Assembly (NCBI GenBank): GCA_035610365.1 | Contig: CM069439.1 | Span: 3,596,001 to 3,660,000 of the forward strand | Direction of reading: 5' to 3' | DNA from: Aquatica leii | Taxonomy: Eukaryota > Arthropoda > Insecta > Coleoptera > Lampyridae | DNA length: 64,000 bases | Part shown: positions 36,311 through 49,300 of the stretch, one piece after another | How positions within the stretch are numbered: the first letter of the stretch is position 1 | Layout: every line of letters begins with the position of its first letter | The notes under the pieces: generated by a model | What the model was told of the DNA's origin: nothing | What the model saw: the letters and a program-made list of their open reading frames with translations, nothing else | Databases searched by the model: none | Translations under genes and position numbers: made by a program

Positions 36311-36344
36311 GTCATTATAATGCGCTACAGTAAATCATAAGGCC

Positions 36345-36540
36345 ATTTTTTTTTTGAGAGATTTACGTTTATAATTAATTAATAATTACAGAAACATAGT
36401 AACACAAAATGGTGTAAAGTTTTTGTGACTGTGTAAAAACTATAATTTAGCTAAAAGATGGCAGCGGCGTTACTCTCAGCTACGTTTATTTAACGTCATA
36501 TTGGTTATTTATGATTGCTTGAGCAAATCGTAATTCATAA
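36345..36540. mobile_element. MITE, copy 3 (partial)
   Basis: AACATAGTAACACAAAATGG and GTTACTCTCAGCTACGTTTA then TTTAACGTCATATTGG match 23995-24110 and, inverted, 19660-19740. The TIR ends are not seen, so it is partial. Confidence 0.5.
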
Positions 36541-38112
36541 AAGGACATACATAGCACATACTGTTTGTATTTATGCATGTTATTATATATCAATAAATAG
36601 ATATTGAAACGTTCAAGAAATTACTTGCAAACGCAAGAGCCTTCTAGAAGGCTGTTATCTATTTTCTAGAAGTTATAGCGAAAAGTGAGGAACGATCGAG
36701 AAGGATTTCCGTATGTCTTTATATAGCGACGAGACAGATCGTAGGTCAGTTATTGCTGGAATGTGAATGCATGCAGTATTAAGAAGATTATTCAAGTGAA
36801 GATAAATAAGCGATTAGCACGTGCGGAGTTTTAAATAAATAACAGTGTACACCGAATCGTGTATGTGATTATTAGTGTAAACAAGTGTGAAATCCGAGGA
36901 CGTTATCTAATCTTAAGTGATATAAATTATAGTGTAAGTGTTTTATTAAATATTATTACATTTAATTTATTTTTAGTCGTTTTAAATAAATTAGTTTTTA
37001 ATAAATAAATACGTAACAATATGTAACCTTTAACTTTATAAATAATTGATGTACTACCTATATATTTATATAATGACTTGTTTAATGATTATGAATTAAT
37101 ATACAGTTTTCATATAAAGATCTATACGTGTTGTTTATTATTATCACCTAAGCAGTGTTCTAAAATTTTTATATTACATCTCCACGTCGTTTTCGATTTT
37201 GGTTGTCTAATACTTCTGTCATCATCCGTCATAGTTTTTGCCCGTCTCTTAATTTCCGATACAGCATTGAAATTACATATATAGCATTTCTACCAATTCT
37301 AAAGTTTTAGTCAAATTTTTCTAATTTTCATAGATCTAAAGTAAGATCTCGGGGATTAGAAATTATGTGTATTAAGAATTGTATAAATAAAAGAACGCTT
37401 TTAGACATCCCTTTGTTGCATTTTGTTTTCAACTTCAATAGTTACTTTAGTGGTTTTTATACTTGATTAATTAGTCTTTTAGATATGTCTGGTATTAAAT
37501 TCCGTAAGTGCTATCCGTAATTCGTTTCTTGACGCAATATCAAAAGGCGTTCAGCTGTAGCTCTTAATAGGCAATAAAGTCGAGTGATTCAATAAGAGCG
37601 TCTGAGAGACAATTTGAAGTTTGCAAAGGAAAAAAAAATTATTCGCATGACGTATGAGTGTTTATAGTATAAATATAAGAAAAATATATAATAGAAGAAA
37701 GCATTAACAACTTTCATACAGCGAAAATTTGAATTTACAAAAATTCGTGACATTTTGGAATTTAATTAACTCTTAAGCGTATTAATGTTTATTTAAACTT
37801 AATTAACTAAATAAACAAAAATTCAATTGGAATTTTATGTGCATCGATTGAATAATAATAAGTGTTACGTAGTTCGAGAATAACGGGCAAATTTTAGTAA
37901 TATAATTAGTCTTTAATAATTTTTTTAACCAATTTCTGTAGTCTTTAAATTTTTGTTAACGTTTTACTGATCATTTCGTCAGCTTCTTTATATCTTGAAC
38001 TGTTATTTCGATCTGCTGTTGTTAGGGTTATGATTAATCGATCAGTGTACCGTACTTTAGCCAAAAGAAAGATGACGTCGATCGCCATTTGGTTCTACCT
38101 GACCGTGATCAT
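36541..38112. other. Intergenic; 36.6-37.0 kb LTR-like, otherwise unassigned
   Basis: 36600-36970 has a layout like the Gypsy LTR in this window (ATTGAAACGTTCAAGAAATT, a TTTATATAGCGACGAG promoter-like stretch, GTGCGGAGTTTTAAATAAAT). This could be a solo-LTR fossil of a related family, but no internal region or second copy is here. The rest shows nothing. Confidence 0.35.
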
Positions 38113-41100
38113 CAGTGCCGGATTTAGACCTTGGGGGGCCCGGGGCACCTAAAGTTCGGTGGGCCCCTTAAACACAGAAATTCAGATGTATGGTAATTCA
38201 CGTAATTTACACATCAACGTCCGTTTATTATATACAATTTGAAATTACGTATATAAAGCTAAACTAAGCTAAACAGTAAACACAATAAATTTTGTCAAAT
38301 AAAATCTAATCTAGCATTCTTTAATGTCTACAATTTACAAAGAATCTTTTTTTCTACACTTGGCATCAGAGAAATCTTTAATAAACTCTTCAAATTGCAT
38401 CATCTTTAGAACACTGCTTTCTACATCCAGTAGGCAAAGAGCACTTAATCGTTCATGGGTCATCGTTCTCAAATAATTCTTTATTAACGCCAGTTTGCTG
38501 AACGATCTCTCTCCTGAACAGTTAGTGACCATCATGCTCAAATATATTCTAAGAGCTACATTAACACCAGGAAAGGTATCAGCAAGTCCTTCATCATGGA
38601 GTAATACTGCCTGTTGAGACGGCGTAAGACACGACCTAAGTTTGGCAAAGGCTACAAACTGAACTATTTCTTCTATGAACACATAACTGAAATCACGAGG
38701 GAAAGGTAAGTTTTTCCGCTTTACTTCGTAACTCTGCATCTGATAGACTGGATAAGTTAATGATTACTTTGAATTTGGCATATCCTGATTGGTATGTTAC
38801 TCTACGTTCTTGTAAGACCACAGACAGCTGATCTAAAATGATATTGAAAGTTCCACATCTAAATTTTTCTCAAAGAGAGAGGGCAACTTCTGATGCTGAT
38901 GTTAGCATCGCATCATAACGTTTGTTTATCTTCCTTGGTCTGCTTGTAGCGGCTTTGTAATCTGTGTTTCCACAAAAGCTCCTAGCATCTAATTCCAGCT
39001 TTTCGTACCTATTACGAAGTGATTCTAGAAACCTTTTCAGAGAATCAATTAAATCTACCACTTTCTTTAGATCAATTTCAACTCCTTGAAAAGCTTTATT
39101 TGTGCTGTTAAAGCGTACCAGAATTAAATTCCAAATTTTGGCCATCAGAGCAGTTCCGAGGTTGTCCATTTTATTTGCTAATGTCCGGGCTTGATGTTTT
39201 GCTTCAGGTGTTTGCTCTAAGTCACTTTCAATATCTCTGAGGGCATTTTGAATTTGGTTGTATCCTTCTACAAGGGCTTCAGTAGCATCAACTCTTGCTG
39301 ACCAACGAGTGTCAGACAATGACTTCACAGTTAGAATTCTTTTATTCCCTTCTAAAGATTTCCTTAAAATTGCCCATCTGTGTGTTGACGCAGAAAAAAA
39401 GGTGTATAACCTCTGTATGAAACCAAAATAACGGACAGTTTCAACACAGCAAGAGGCAGCAGCCTGTCCAACAAGATTCAATGAGTGAGCTGCACAGGGA
39501 ATGACAACTGCTACTGGGTTTTTATCCCTGTGTAGCGTCCAGACATATTGTTGGCATTGTCGTATGACTGTCCTCTGCAGTTGTCAAAATCAATACTTTC
39601 TTTTTCTAGAAATTTCAGAAGAGATGTAGCTAGTACTTTAGCTTTGTGAGAGCCCGTTTGCAGGAAAATTAAAAACCTTTCTACGGGCTTCCCAGAAACA
39701 ACATATCGCACAATGACTGTTAACTGGTCGACATGAGTCAGGTCTGGTGTTGAATCAACAGAAACTGAAAATTATTTGGCAGTTTTAAGTTCTTTCACAA
39801 TATAATTCTTAACTTGCTTCGCCATCAGCAAAATAATTTCTTCATAGATGGTTGGTGATCAGTATGACTGCTTACCACTTCCAGGATTGCCAAATTCTTT
39901 AAAGTGACCCATCAGAAACGGATCAAACTGTGCAATAAGTTCCATAATACTTAAAAAATTTCCATTATGGTTAGATCCTATGATCTCTTGACTACCTCTA
40001 AATGCCAGGCTTCTCTCAGCTAGAAAGATTGTCACGGCTACAACACGACGCAATATTTCAGTCCAGTGTTTCTTATTTTCTTGCACTTGCTTTTCAAACA
40101 CTTTATCAACATGAAAAGATTCTCTACACCGAAAATTAAACTTCAGCACAGAATCTCGGTGGCCTTTGCTTCATTTTTTCATCTGCTTTTTTGCAGTCAT
40201 TAAAGCGGTCTCTGGAAAATCTATCAGATCTGCTGGACATCAACGTACAATAAAAGCAGTAAACTGTGGCGTTTGATGAGCTGTAAATAAGCCACTTTCT
40301 CAAATGCTGTTCTCCGTTGTCATAGTTAGTGTAAAACATTGAATTTTTGAAATAACGATAATGCCCATGCAACTTGTTCTGACTTTGACCTGATTAATAA
40401 TGACGTCGAGATTCTGGATAGGAATCAGAGTCACTTCTGTTTTGATGCATCATAGCAGATTTTGACCAAAAAGATACAAGCTTTACTCCAATAGGAAACC
40501 AAGTAGCTGGATCTGGACCATATGATAATGATTGACTATCCATGTCTGAATTATTTGAAAGAGGCGATGAACCAACACCTTTAATATCTTGATTTGATAT
40601 GTTACTTTCGTTTTCTGCAGATGCACATGGTAGTGACGGTGGTTCTTCAGAAGGGATATATGGCGCTGGTTGTTCATTAATTTCTATGCTTTCCAGTTTT
40701 GTTGCAGAGAAAAATTCTGTAAGGCGTTGTGTGTTTGCCAAGACAGCAGCATTTTTCTCGTTCCTTTTTTTAAAGGCTTTCTCTTCTGAGCTCCAAATAG
40801 TGGAACTTTCCGTGGCATTACTGAGTCTGTCTTTTCTGGCTTCTAAATTCTGTACTTTAAACTTTTTATATAAAATACTTCAATAATAAATTGTAAGATT
40901 TTCCCAAGTTAGGATATAGCTGCCAGGGTCACAATGACCTTTGGTCTAAATTGTCTGAACCGAAATGACGTTTTACGTCTATTCCAAGCAAGGTCTAAAT
41001 GTAGAGTTTACTCTAAGATAAAAGAAGAATCTATTATAATGCGGAGTATGTCTTGATCGCCGGGATGGCCCAAACTGCGAACAACAACTTATGACAGTAA

Positions 41101-41744
41101 GAAGTTTAACAACGTAGCACCAATTAAATATTAGCAATCTAGTATTAAACGTTCACATAAAGAAAATAATTAAACATGAGTAAATTAAGTCGCAAACGAA
41201 GTGATTGCTTAGGAAGATTCGATCACAAGACAAAACATCAACTTATAAACACCAAAACACGATTACTTATGATATAGTCCAGAGTCCTTCACTCCTACGC
41301 AAGTTCACTTGACGTACTGTACGATGTACGATAGTACGTTTACCATAATTGCAGAAAGTACGATAATTTTACTCATACTAAACATTTCATTCAAACAAAA
41401 ATGATTTTGAATTTGAAACTTAAGTGCCGATTAGTAAAAGAGTAAAATAGCACTGTACAGAAAATTATCTTCTGTCGGAGTCAGATTACTGATAGAGGTG
41501 TACTACATACTTACTACGTGATACTAGCTGTTTAATTTGATAAACGTTCTGCCGATTCCGCATGGTCAGTGGTCACGTTCTTAGTTTTGCAAGGTATTCG
41601 AAATTCGAATCGCTATCACTTTCTAGTGCTAACTGTGAAAGACAATTTTCTAAAATCAATTTAATTAAAACTAAACGCCAAATTCGGTTAATAACGAGGT
41701 GTGTCAGTTTTGAACCTAGCGACATAATGATACAATTTGTACGA
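38113..41744 (-). mobile_element. hAT transposon of ZMYM1-like/DUF4371 type, copy 1 (right end missing)
   Basis: The left end CAGTGCCGGATTTAGACC matches the left TIR of the complete copy at 58892. Similarity to that copy runs without interruption to about 41744 (TTTGTACGAAAGCAAA) and then stops, so the last ~670 bp and the right TIR are lost and no target duplication can be seen. It contains a broken transposase on the minus strand and an antisense transposase scrap at 41176-41807. The two copies look roughly 97% alike by eye. Confidence 0.85.
38335..40818 (-). pseudogene. hAT transposase pseudogene (TTF-type zinc finger, DUF4371, hATC), copy 1
   Basis: The probable start is the ATG at 40818 (MPRKVPLFGAQKRK), with a frameshift in the following A-run that is shared with the other copy. 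Then come AKTQRLTEFFSATKLESIEI, the TTF-type zinc-finger block (HLRKWLIYSSSNATVYCFYC), the DUF4371 region (FRGSQEIIGSNHNGNFLSIM) and the RNase-H core (CRGQSYDNANNMSGRYTG). The hATC dimerisation domain ends it (NCSGERSFSKLALIKNYLR). At least five frameshifts or stops break it into pieces of 134, 203, 66, 96, 78 and 115 codons. Family role: cut-and-paste transposition of hAT ends. Confidence 0.8.
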
Positions 41745-41807
41745 AAGCAAAAAATCTATCAATACAATTATCGATCGCGTGCAGCCAGAACTCAAGTAGG
41801 AAGTTAA
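41176..41807 (+). pseudogene. Antisense relic of a second hAT transposase inside the hAT element
   Basis: On the strand opposite to the main transposase, a short N-terminal-like ORF (41176-41277, MSKLSRKRSDCLGRFDHKTK) and a later ORF (41562-41807) lie in order. The later ORF contains SSANCERQFSKINLIKTKRQ, a hATC dimerisation motif from a lineage clearly unlike the element's own NCSGERSFSKxALIKNYLR. The middle of the gene is missing. The same relic is present in the second copy (61979 onward and 62340-62522). Confidence 0.55.
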
Positions 41808-43383
41808 ATGTCGGATCGATTCAATACAAGACCGGTGGTATCGGTGCACCAGTGACGTGGTAAAATGTAATTAACATACGACGGAACATTAATAAGTAAC
41901 GACACGTAACACAATACTTGTTCTTTCTGTTAAAGTTTGCTGTGTCTTTATGATTTTGAGTAATTTTCTGTTGACTCTTAAAAAGAAGCGTCTACTTCTG
42001 GCTAACACTCTCACCTTATTGTAGTCGATGTTAGAGATTTCATTATGTTGTACGTGTTCAGCTACTGTAGATTTGGTTATGTGCTCTTGTCTGGTATTTC
42101 CTTGATGTTTTTGATCGTGAATTAGATGTTTTGGTTGTCTGCTTAATGTATGATTTTGTTGCGTAAATAAATTTATCGTTTTTTATGCAACCAGTAAGCA
42201 TCCAAATTTTATCAAATTACAATGTGGCGTTGTTTTCCATAATGTTTTCTGTTTTTTAATCACATAAGGAGACAGTAATAAATGGTGTATACCTATTACG
42301 ATAACAATATACCTATATAATAGAACTAAAAAAGTTTTGAGTTTTCAGTACGTGAAAAGCACATATATAAGGTTTAACGTAAAAATGTAATCTAGTTTAA
42401 TTATTTACCTAAAAGATTAAAATGTTTATTGTACGCTCATTTATTTGGACTGTGGCTATGTCTTTTAATTTTTACATGTGCATATCCATCGTTACTGTCC
42501 ATGACCATTTTTTTTTTGAATCTTTGATTCATTTTTTTAATTGCTGGTCATGGTACTACATATACAAACAACGATTTTTAAATGTTTTTTAAGTAAATAA
42601 ATTGGAATTTTTATTATTGGTTGATTGATTTTTTTTCTTATTTCCTTTTTTTGCTTAATTGTTGCTTGTTGTAAATCCTTATGTTTAAAACGATGAAAGC
42701 ATTCTTGACATATTGTTGCAGGTTTAAGTATTGTTAAGCTTCCCAACAATAATCGTTTCAGTTCTATCTTCTTAAAATCAAAATAAATAAACAATGTTCC
42801 CCACAAATTTTGTATCATATGTGAAAGAACAGGATAACACAATTCTACTTTTAACTGTGTTTGTAAAGTTTATTGAATTATTAGTTTTGAGATTAAATAT
42901 AATAATTAATCTGATCGTATCCTACAAAAAGTATTTTTGGCACAAAAAACGGTAATAAAATGTTCTGGGTGTATCAACCAACAGATTTTAAACGTGATTT
43001 AATGATAATAAAAATTAAACTTCTTTGACGTAGCCTACGAAAAAAGTGCGCTTTTATACTGTTTATTTTTTGATGACAGGAATAGCTTTTACTATTGAAT
43101 GTAAAACTAGAACAATGTAACTTTCTTGTGTTGACCTTCTAAGAAAATTGTTTTCTCATTACCCTTACGAGGGGGTAATTATAACTAATTCAGTTTAGTT
43201 TGAACTAAGTTGTTAACACACACTAAACTTTTTCTAATTTTATTTCATAAGTTGTTCAGAATCATTATTAATAGTTAATTTATTTAGTTTTCATCTATCT
43301 ATAAATAGGTTTCGTTCATCTCATTCTGGAACAGTTCCAAATATTTATATGTAGTTTCAGTATAGATACTACACTGTAACAAA
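41808..43383. other. Intergenic region 5' of SMYD4
   Basis: AT-rich; a 101-codon Lys-rich minus ORF at 42537-42842 has no recognised domain and overlaps low-complexity sequence. The SMYD4 promoter should lie in the last few hundred bases. Confidence 0.45.
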
Positions 43384-46300
43384 ATGAAGGGGATCACAAA
43401 TTTTTTTACTGAAAAATACAAAGATTTAGTTAATAAATTAATAATCGAATTATACGAAAAATTTGAAAACACCACAGATGTGGAAGAACGAATTAAAATG
43501 TTATATCCACACTTACAATGTATCACAATAACTCCTGGAATTTATGGAAAAAGTTTGGAAGATGCTCAGAAAGCAAAATGTGACGGGAACGCTTATTTCA
43601 CCAAGTGTGATAATAATAATGCCCTAAATTGTTATTCCGTGGGTGTAATTAAATGTCCTCAGCATAATGTTGGTGAGTTTAATCGAAAATTATTTTTTGT
43701 GTTACAATTACTGGTGTGGTTAGTCATTTATTGATTAGGTATATTTGATTTTCATATTTAGATTTCATGTAAATTCGTTGGTTTTCGCTGTACACTAAAA
43801 ACGATTTGTTAGTTAATTTTGTGCTATTAGCACCTAATGATATAACACGTGCTGAATTTGCCGGCGTCCATTAAAATTGTATTTACTAAAATTGTATTGT
43901 TTTTTTTGCGAAAAGATACATTGTTATTTTTAATAAATAGTTCAGTAATCAATATTTTTTCGTCTAAAATTGTTATAGTAGAAATAGATGTATTTCAAGT
44001 CCTTAGTTCAATTAGCCTAAACGTTTCGTGTACGCATTAAAATCACACAAATTTATTTACTTCTAAAAAAACTATCAAACATGCGCATTATTGAATTGGT
44101 TACAATCCCTTATATTAGAGATGTAGTAAAGAAAAGGTTTTGTCACTTGTCAGCATAGGGTTGATGCTCTGGTTTGGGACATTGCATACGAATTACTTGC
44201 TGCTGCTCTGACCCAAGGCTCTGGTCTATATTTTATAATGGCGCACAGAACCGGATTTAAGGTTTTAGAGACCCTAAGCCAAATTTTATATACGGCTCTT
44301 CTCCCGCCACCCTATCTTTAAATTTGATAGAAAAGCTTTTTAACTTTTTCTATATAATGTTGCAATAAACTTTTGTTTGCGTTTCGACGACAGGACAACT
44401 GAAGATTCTCAGAATAAATTTGTTTCTTTAGACAGTATTAATTTCTCACTGTACCTCATGAATATTGTACAACTACTGGGTTTTCGCGGAAATGTCGTTT
44501 TTGCATTTCAATTTAGTCTTGATTACAACAAAACTTTCTTGTATCCCAAAAATTTCAAAGTTAGTAACATTACTTTTTATAAAGAATTCTGGCCTTGGCC
44601 ATAAAAATTGAGCACCCAGGTTAACTTTGAGTTTTTTGAAGAGTATCAAATTAAATTAAATTGAAACAACTTGCATAGGTTTATAATGTTTATTATTTAC
44701 AAAAAATCAAAATTTGGTGAACCCTCTATTTGCCGTAATCATAACAGAAATTCTTTTTGGCAAAGAGTTTTTTACAGTTTTCGGGACTTATAGCGTTCCA
44801 CTCCAGGCGCAAGCAATTCTTTAACTCTTCTTTTAATTTAATTGTGTGACGCCTGACTTTTCGCTTTAATAAACCTCATAAATCTTCTATGGGGTTCAGG
44901 TCCGGTGACTGGTCAGGCCAGTCCAAAAGCTCAATATCATTTTCCCGAAACCATGCCATTGTGTAAACAGCTTTGTGGCTGTGTTGAAACTTAACTCCGT
45001 TGCCCTACTTCCAAAGCGCTCATGCAACCCTAGATCATTACGTTCCCTCCGCTGTGTTTCACGATCGGTACTACACACTCTGGTAAAATCTCTCACCTAC
45101 GCGGCGACGGGCATAAGTCACACCCGGTGTACCAAAAATCTGAAATGTGAATAAATACTGCAGAAAATTCCCTCATTATTTGTTTTATTTATAAAGTAAA
45201 GTTGATAGAACATCAAAATGACTAATTTACCTCAACGTTTGATTTGGCAGTAAATACGTTACTTATAAATAAAACATAAAATGCTGACCAAACAGTGGTA
45301 ATATCGTTACAATAGCAGATCTAGCTTAGCTGTTTTAAAACAGTTAGTAGATTAGTTTAGAATATTTCAAGTTGTTCTTCTATTTTTGTAGATTATTTTT
45401 GTTTTCTAAGATTTTTTGTTTTTTATTTGCTTATAGCAAAATATTTTGACAATACACTTTTGCAATGCAATGCAAATATGCATAAAAACGCTAAAACGCT
45501 ATACAAGACAAATTTTGATAATTATCAAATTCTCTAATTTCCTTTCTTTCTAAAATTGTTTGAGTTTTTTTAATACTCTGTGCTTCTTTTGGGATCTAAT
45601 TTATATATATTTTTTGTTGTATGGTACTAATGACTGCCTCTGCATGTTTCCTTGTGTAAGTAGCGTTTTGTTGTATATGCCAATGTTTTTTATTTGTTAA
45701 CCAATTGGGACTATTCCACCAGAGTGTGTGGTTTATTTTTGATAGATGCACTTCTCGAGATATCGCATCCGCCGGGTTGTCTTCAACTTTTCTGAGATAA
45801 CAGCTTATTAGTTTTTGTTACCTTTTTGGTGTTGATCTTGGAAATGCTTAGGGCTGTGATTGCTTTCTTCATTAGCTTAGAAAATAATACTGCTGCACAT
45901 AGTTCTAGCTTACCAGCAGCGTTATGGTTTTTGCATATGTAAATGCTCCGTAAGCTTTTTCTGATACATCGCAGAAGCTATAAAGTTTGAAGGATATTTT
46001 AATTTCTGTAAAGTTGATCTATCTAAGGATTTTAACATCTTCGACAGATTTTAGGTGACTGGAGAAACCTATCTATTTTGCTGCTATGATTTTTGACACA
46101 GGTTGATTCCAATCTAAGTGTTGCATCCAATGCTCTTGAATAGGAAGTTTGGCATTGATAACTACAGCTGATAACCATCTTAAACGGTCGAAGAGTTTGG
46201 CTACTTCTGCTAGAATGTTCCGTTTTGTGATTTTAAGTTGGTTGTCAAATGCAACTTTGAAGCGGAAGGCGTCGTCAAATGGAGCTCAATGTATTCCAAG

Positions 46301-49300
46301 AGACTTTCTTTAGTTGTTTCTAATGCTGTTTGGTTTCTGCTTCTTTCAGAGATTGTTTGCAAAAGTGTTTTGTTGTTAGCACACCACTTACGAAGGGCAA
46401 ATCTCCCGGATTTTAGTAACAAATAACTTGTATTTGCAGATTTGTCGCTACTTTTAATAAATCTGCATCGGAAAAGAGATCGTCCACATAGAAGTCGTTT
46501 TGTCGCTACGTGGCCTGCATTTGAAAATTTTTCACGATTGTCAAATGCTAATTGTTGAAGAGTAGGTATGGTGCGGCTGCAGTCCCATAGGTTACTGTTG
46601 TTAAACTGTATTCTTAAATGGGATAAGCTGTATTGAGTCTTCAAAGTGTTCGATAGTGTTTTTGATCCTCTTCGATGATCTTGATTTAGCGGTAAATCTT
46701 TTCTATGTAAAAACAATGCAGTATTTTCTCTATCGAAGAAGAATGTCAGATAAATCTTGTTGAAATTTGGGCCCCACAAACATAGTTTTGTTTAAACTCA
46801 CATTAGTTGCTGTGTTGCATAAAACATCAAACATTACTCTCAACTTGGTTGTGGTTTTTGTTCGGGTTTAAATGGAATGTTGACTGTGTATGTACTATCT
46901 ACGTTTATTTTTACAGTTTGTTTGAAGCGGTCTTTGCATATTTGGTCATCTTGAAAAAGGCAGCGTTGTTTAGATGCTTCTTTGATTTACCAAAATTTGG
47001 TTAATTGCTTGTTCTCTTCAGTTTGACTGATTATATTCAATGCTTGGACTGGTTGTTGTGAAACTTGTTGTATAGTGCATGATAGTATCTATCTTAATTC
47101 TGTTTGTTGTCCAAGTAGACCGTTTTTCGTTTTCTTGATTTCTTGTTGAATCATTTTTCCAAAATATTTGGCTGCTATAATTGCGCCGATGGGTATATTA
47201 AATGTAGGATCAGCTAAAATGTGATTGTTCGATTGTTCTAAGTTTTGACATTCGTTTCTTTTTAAAGGCACGTTGGTTGTAAGTTTTGATAGTACCAGAA
47301 ACTCTATATTTAATGAATAGGTAGTGGGAAAACGTGGTTGTATCTTTGTAGATATTATCCATAACGTTGTTTTTGATTCTCTTTCTAAACCTGTGACTAA
47401 GTTGCTTCTTCTGTTATTAATGCTGATTGAACTGCTCTGAATCTTTTGTGGTGGCGCGATGTGCTTCTTCTGCTGTTGCTTTCTGTTCTTGTATTTCAGT
47501 TGAACACGTATTTAAATAGTTTGTTGATTCTTCATTGTTGTGCTTGCTTCTATAATTTTTCTAGAGACCGTCATTTTTCGCGATGCTGGGTCTTTCTTGT
47601 TGTTGGAACGAATTCTTGCTATTTCTTGGCCCAGATTTTCTTGTTGGCAAGCGAGTGTATTTATTCTTTCTATTTCCATATTGTTGCTTGCTTCTTTTTC
47701 TTTCGAAGAACTAAGTGTAGTAAGCGCTTTAAGTTTTGCTCGAAGAACCAAATGTTGAGCACGGTGGCTGCCCGTACTTAACAAATTCGACACTTACTCC
47801 GGTAATAAATATTTGAACAATATCAGATTCTGTGGTAAGCGTCAATGATCAAACAGGTTTTAATCGAATGATAATTATATTAATAAAACGTCGATTATAT
47901 ATACAGTTTACAGTACTTATTGAACATATTTCAATTATTATCTATTACATTAACCTATTGTAAAGTGTGCATTGTTGTGTTGACGTTGTTATGAAGTATT
48001 ACCTCTCATTAATTTTTTGTTTGTTTTAGAATCCCGAAAATTATTAGCAATTTTAGTAGCCAATCGAAGTGCTTGTTTGTACGATCTAAAAGAATACGAA
48101 AGGACTTTAAACGATATACGTTATGTAACTGAATTAAAAGTCTATCCTGAGCACTTAAAGTATAAACTCTATCATCGCGAAGCTAAATGTCACAGCCAGA
48201 TAAAAAACAATCAAAACTTAGCTTCAGCTTCTTATAAATTAGCTCTTGATTATTTAGACATCTCTACATTGGACAAAACTGTTATTCAAAAAAAGAAACA
48301 AGAAATACAAGTAGCTCTAAAAAATATTGCCAATATTACGAAAATTCAACCGCAAATAAAAATTGACGCATTCGAGTCAAATCCAAAATTTCCAGGTGTA
48401 AAAAAATCGGTGGTGTTTGATTATGATCCAAAATTAGGTCGATTTGCAAGAGCAGTTGCAAATATTGAAGTGGGCAGTATTATCGTTAAAGAATTGCCTC
48501 ATTGTGCAGTTTTATCATTTGCATTTGCTTTAAAGAATTGTCAACACTGCACAAAATCGACAGATGCTCCAATACCTTGCGAAAAGTGTGCCAATGTTTG
48601 TTTTTGTAGTTTACGATGTAAAACTGCAGCTGCGTGTTATCATCAATATGAATGTGGTCTACACCCAACAATATCAGAATCTGGAGCTTCTATTAATTGC
48701 TTAATGGCGCTTCGAATTATCACGCAAAATAGCGTCAACTATTTTGAATCTGTAATTAAAAACATTGAAACTACCCCTGAAGTGCATACGTACAATAATT
48801 ACGCGTGCGTGTATAAGTTATGTCGTAACGAGCATATGAGAAAAACAAAAGAGTACTTTCACTACACCATTATATCCATATATTTGCTACGCTTATTAAA
48901 AACATCAACATACTTTAATAAAATTGTACCAGAAAATAAATTAACAGAAGACGAAGTTTTCATTTGCAAATTAATTTTGCATAATTTAGAGTTGCTTCAG
49001 TTTAACGCGCACGAAATATCCGAGCTACATGAAGCTCCACCAGGACCTCTTGATCCACAAGACGAACCTAATTTTAAAGCAGTTTATATTGGTGGAGGAA
49101 TTTATCCAACACTTGCATTTTTTAACCATTCTTGTGATCCTAGCATTGTAAGGTGAGTTTCCATCTGCTCTTAACTTTTTTTTATTACTTTCATTTGTTT
49201 TAGATACAACATTGGTACTGAAATGATAGTTAAAGCAATTAAACCAATCAAAAAAGGCGAAATTATTTATGAAAACTACGGACCTATTTACACCAATACT

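Noticed and set aside
36600-36970. Solo LTR of a Gypsy relative
   Set aside because: Only a general resemblance in layout to the LTR at 20288; no second copy or target duplication found, so it is noted but not called.
40599-40886. 95-codon plus-strand ORF, conserved in both hAT copies (also 61403-61690)
   Set aside because: It is the antisense shadow of the transposase N-terminus; conserved only because the two copies are nearly identical.
47446-47781. 111-codon plus ORF in SMYD4 intron 1
   Set aside because: Antisense shadow of the BEL/Pao gag region.
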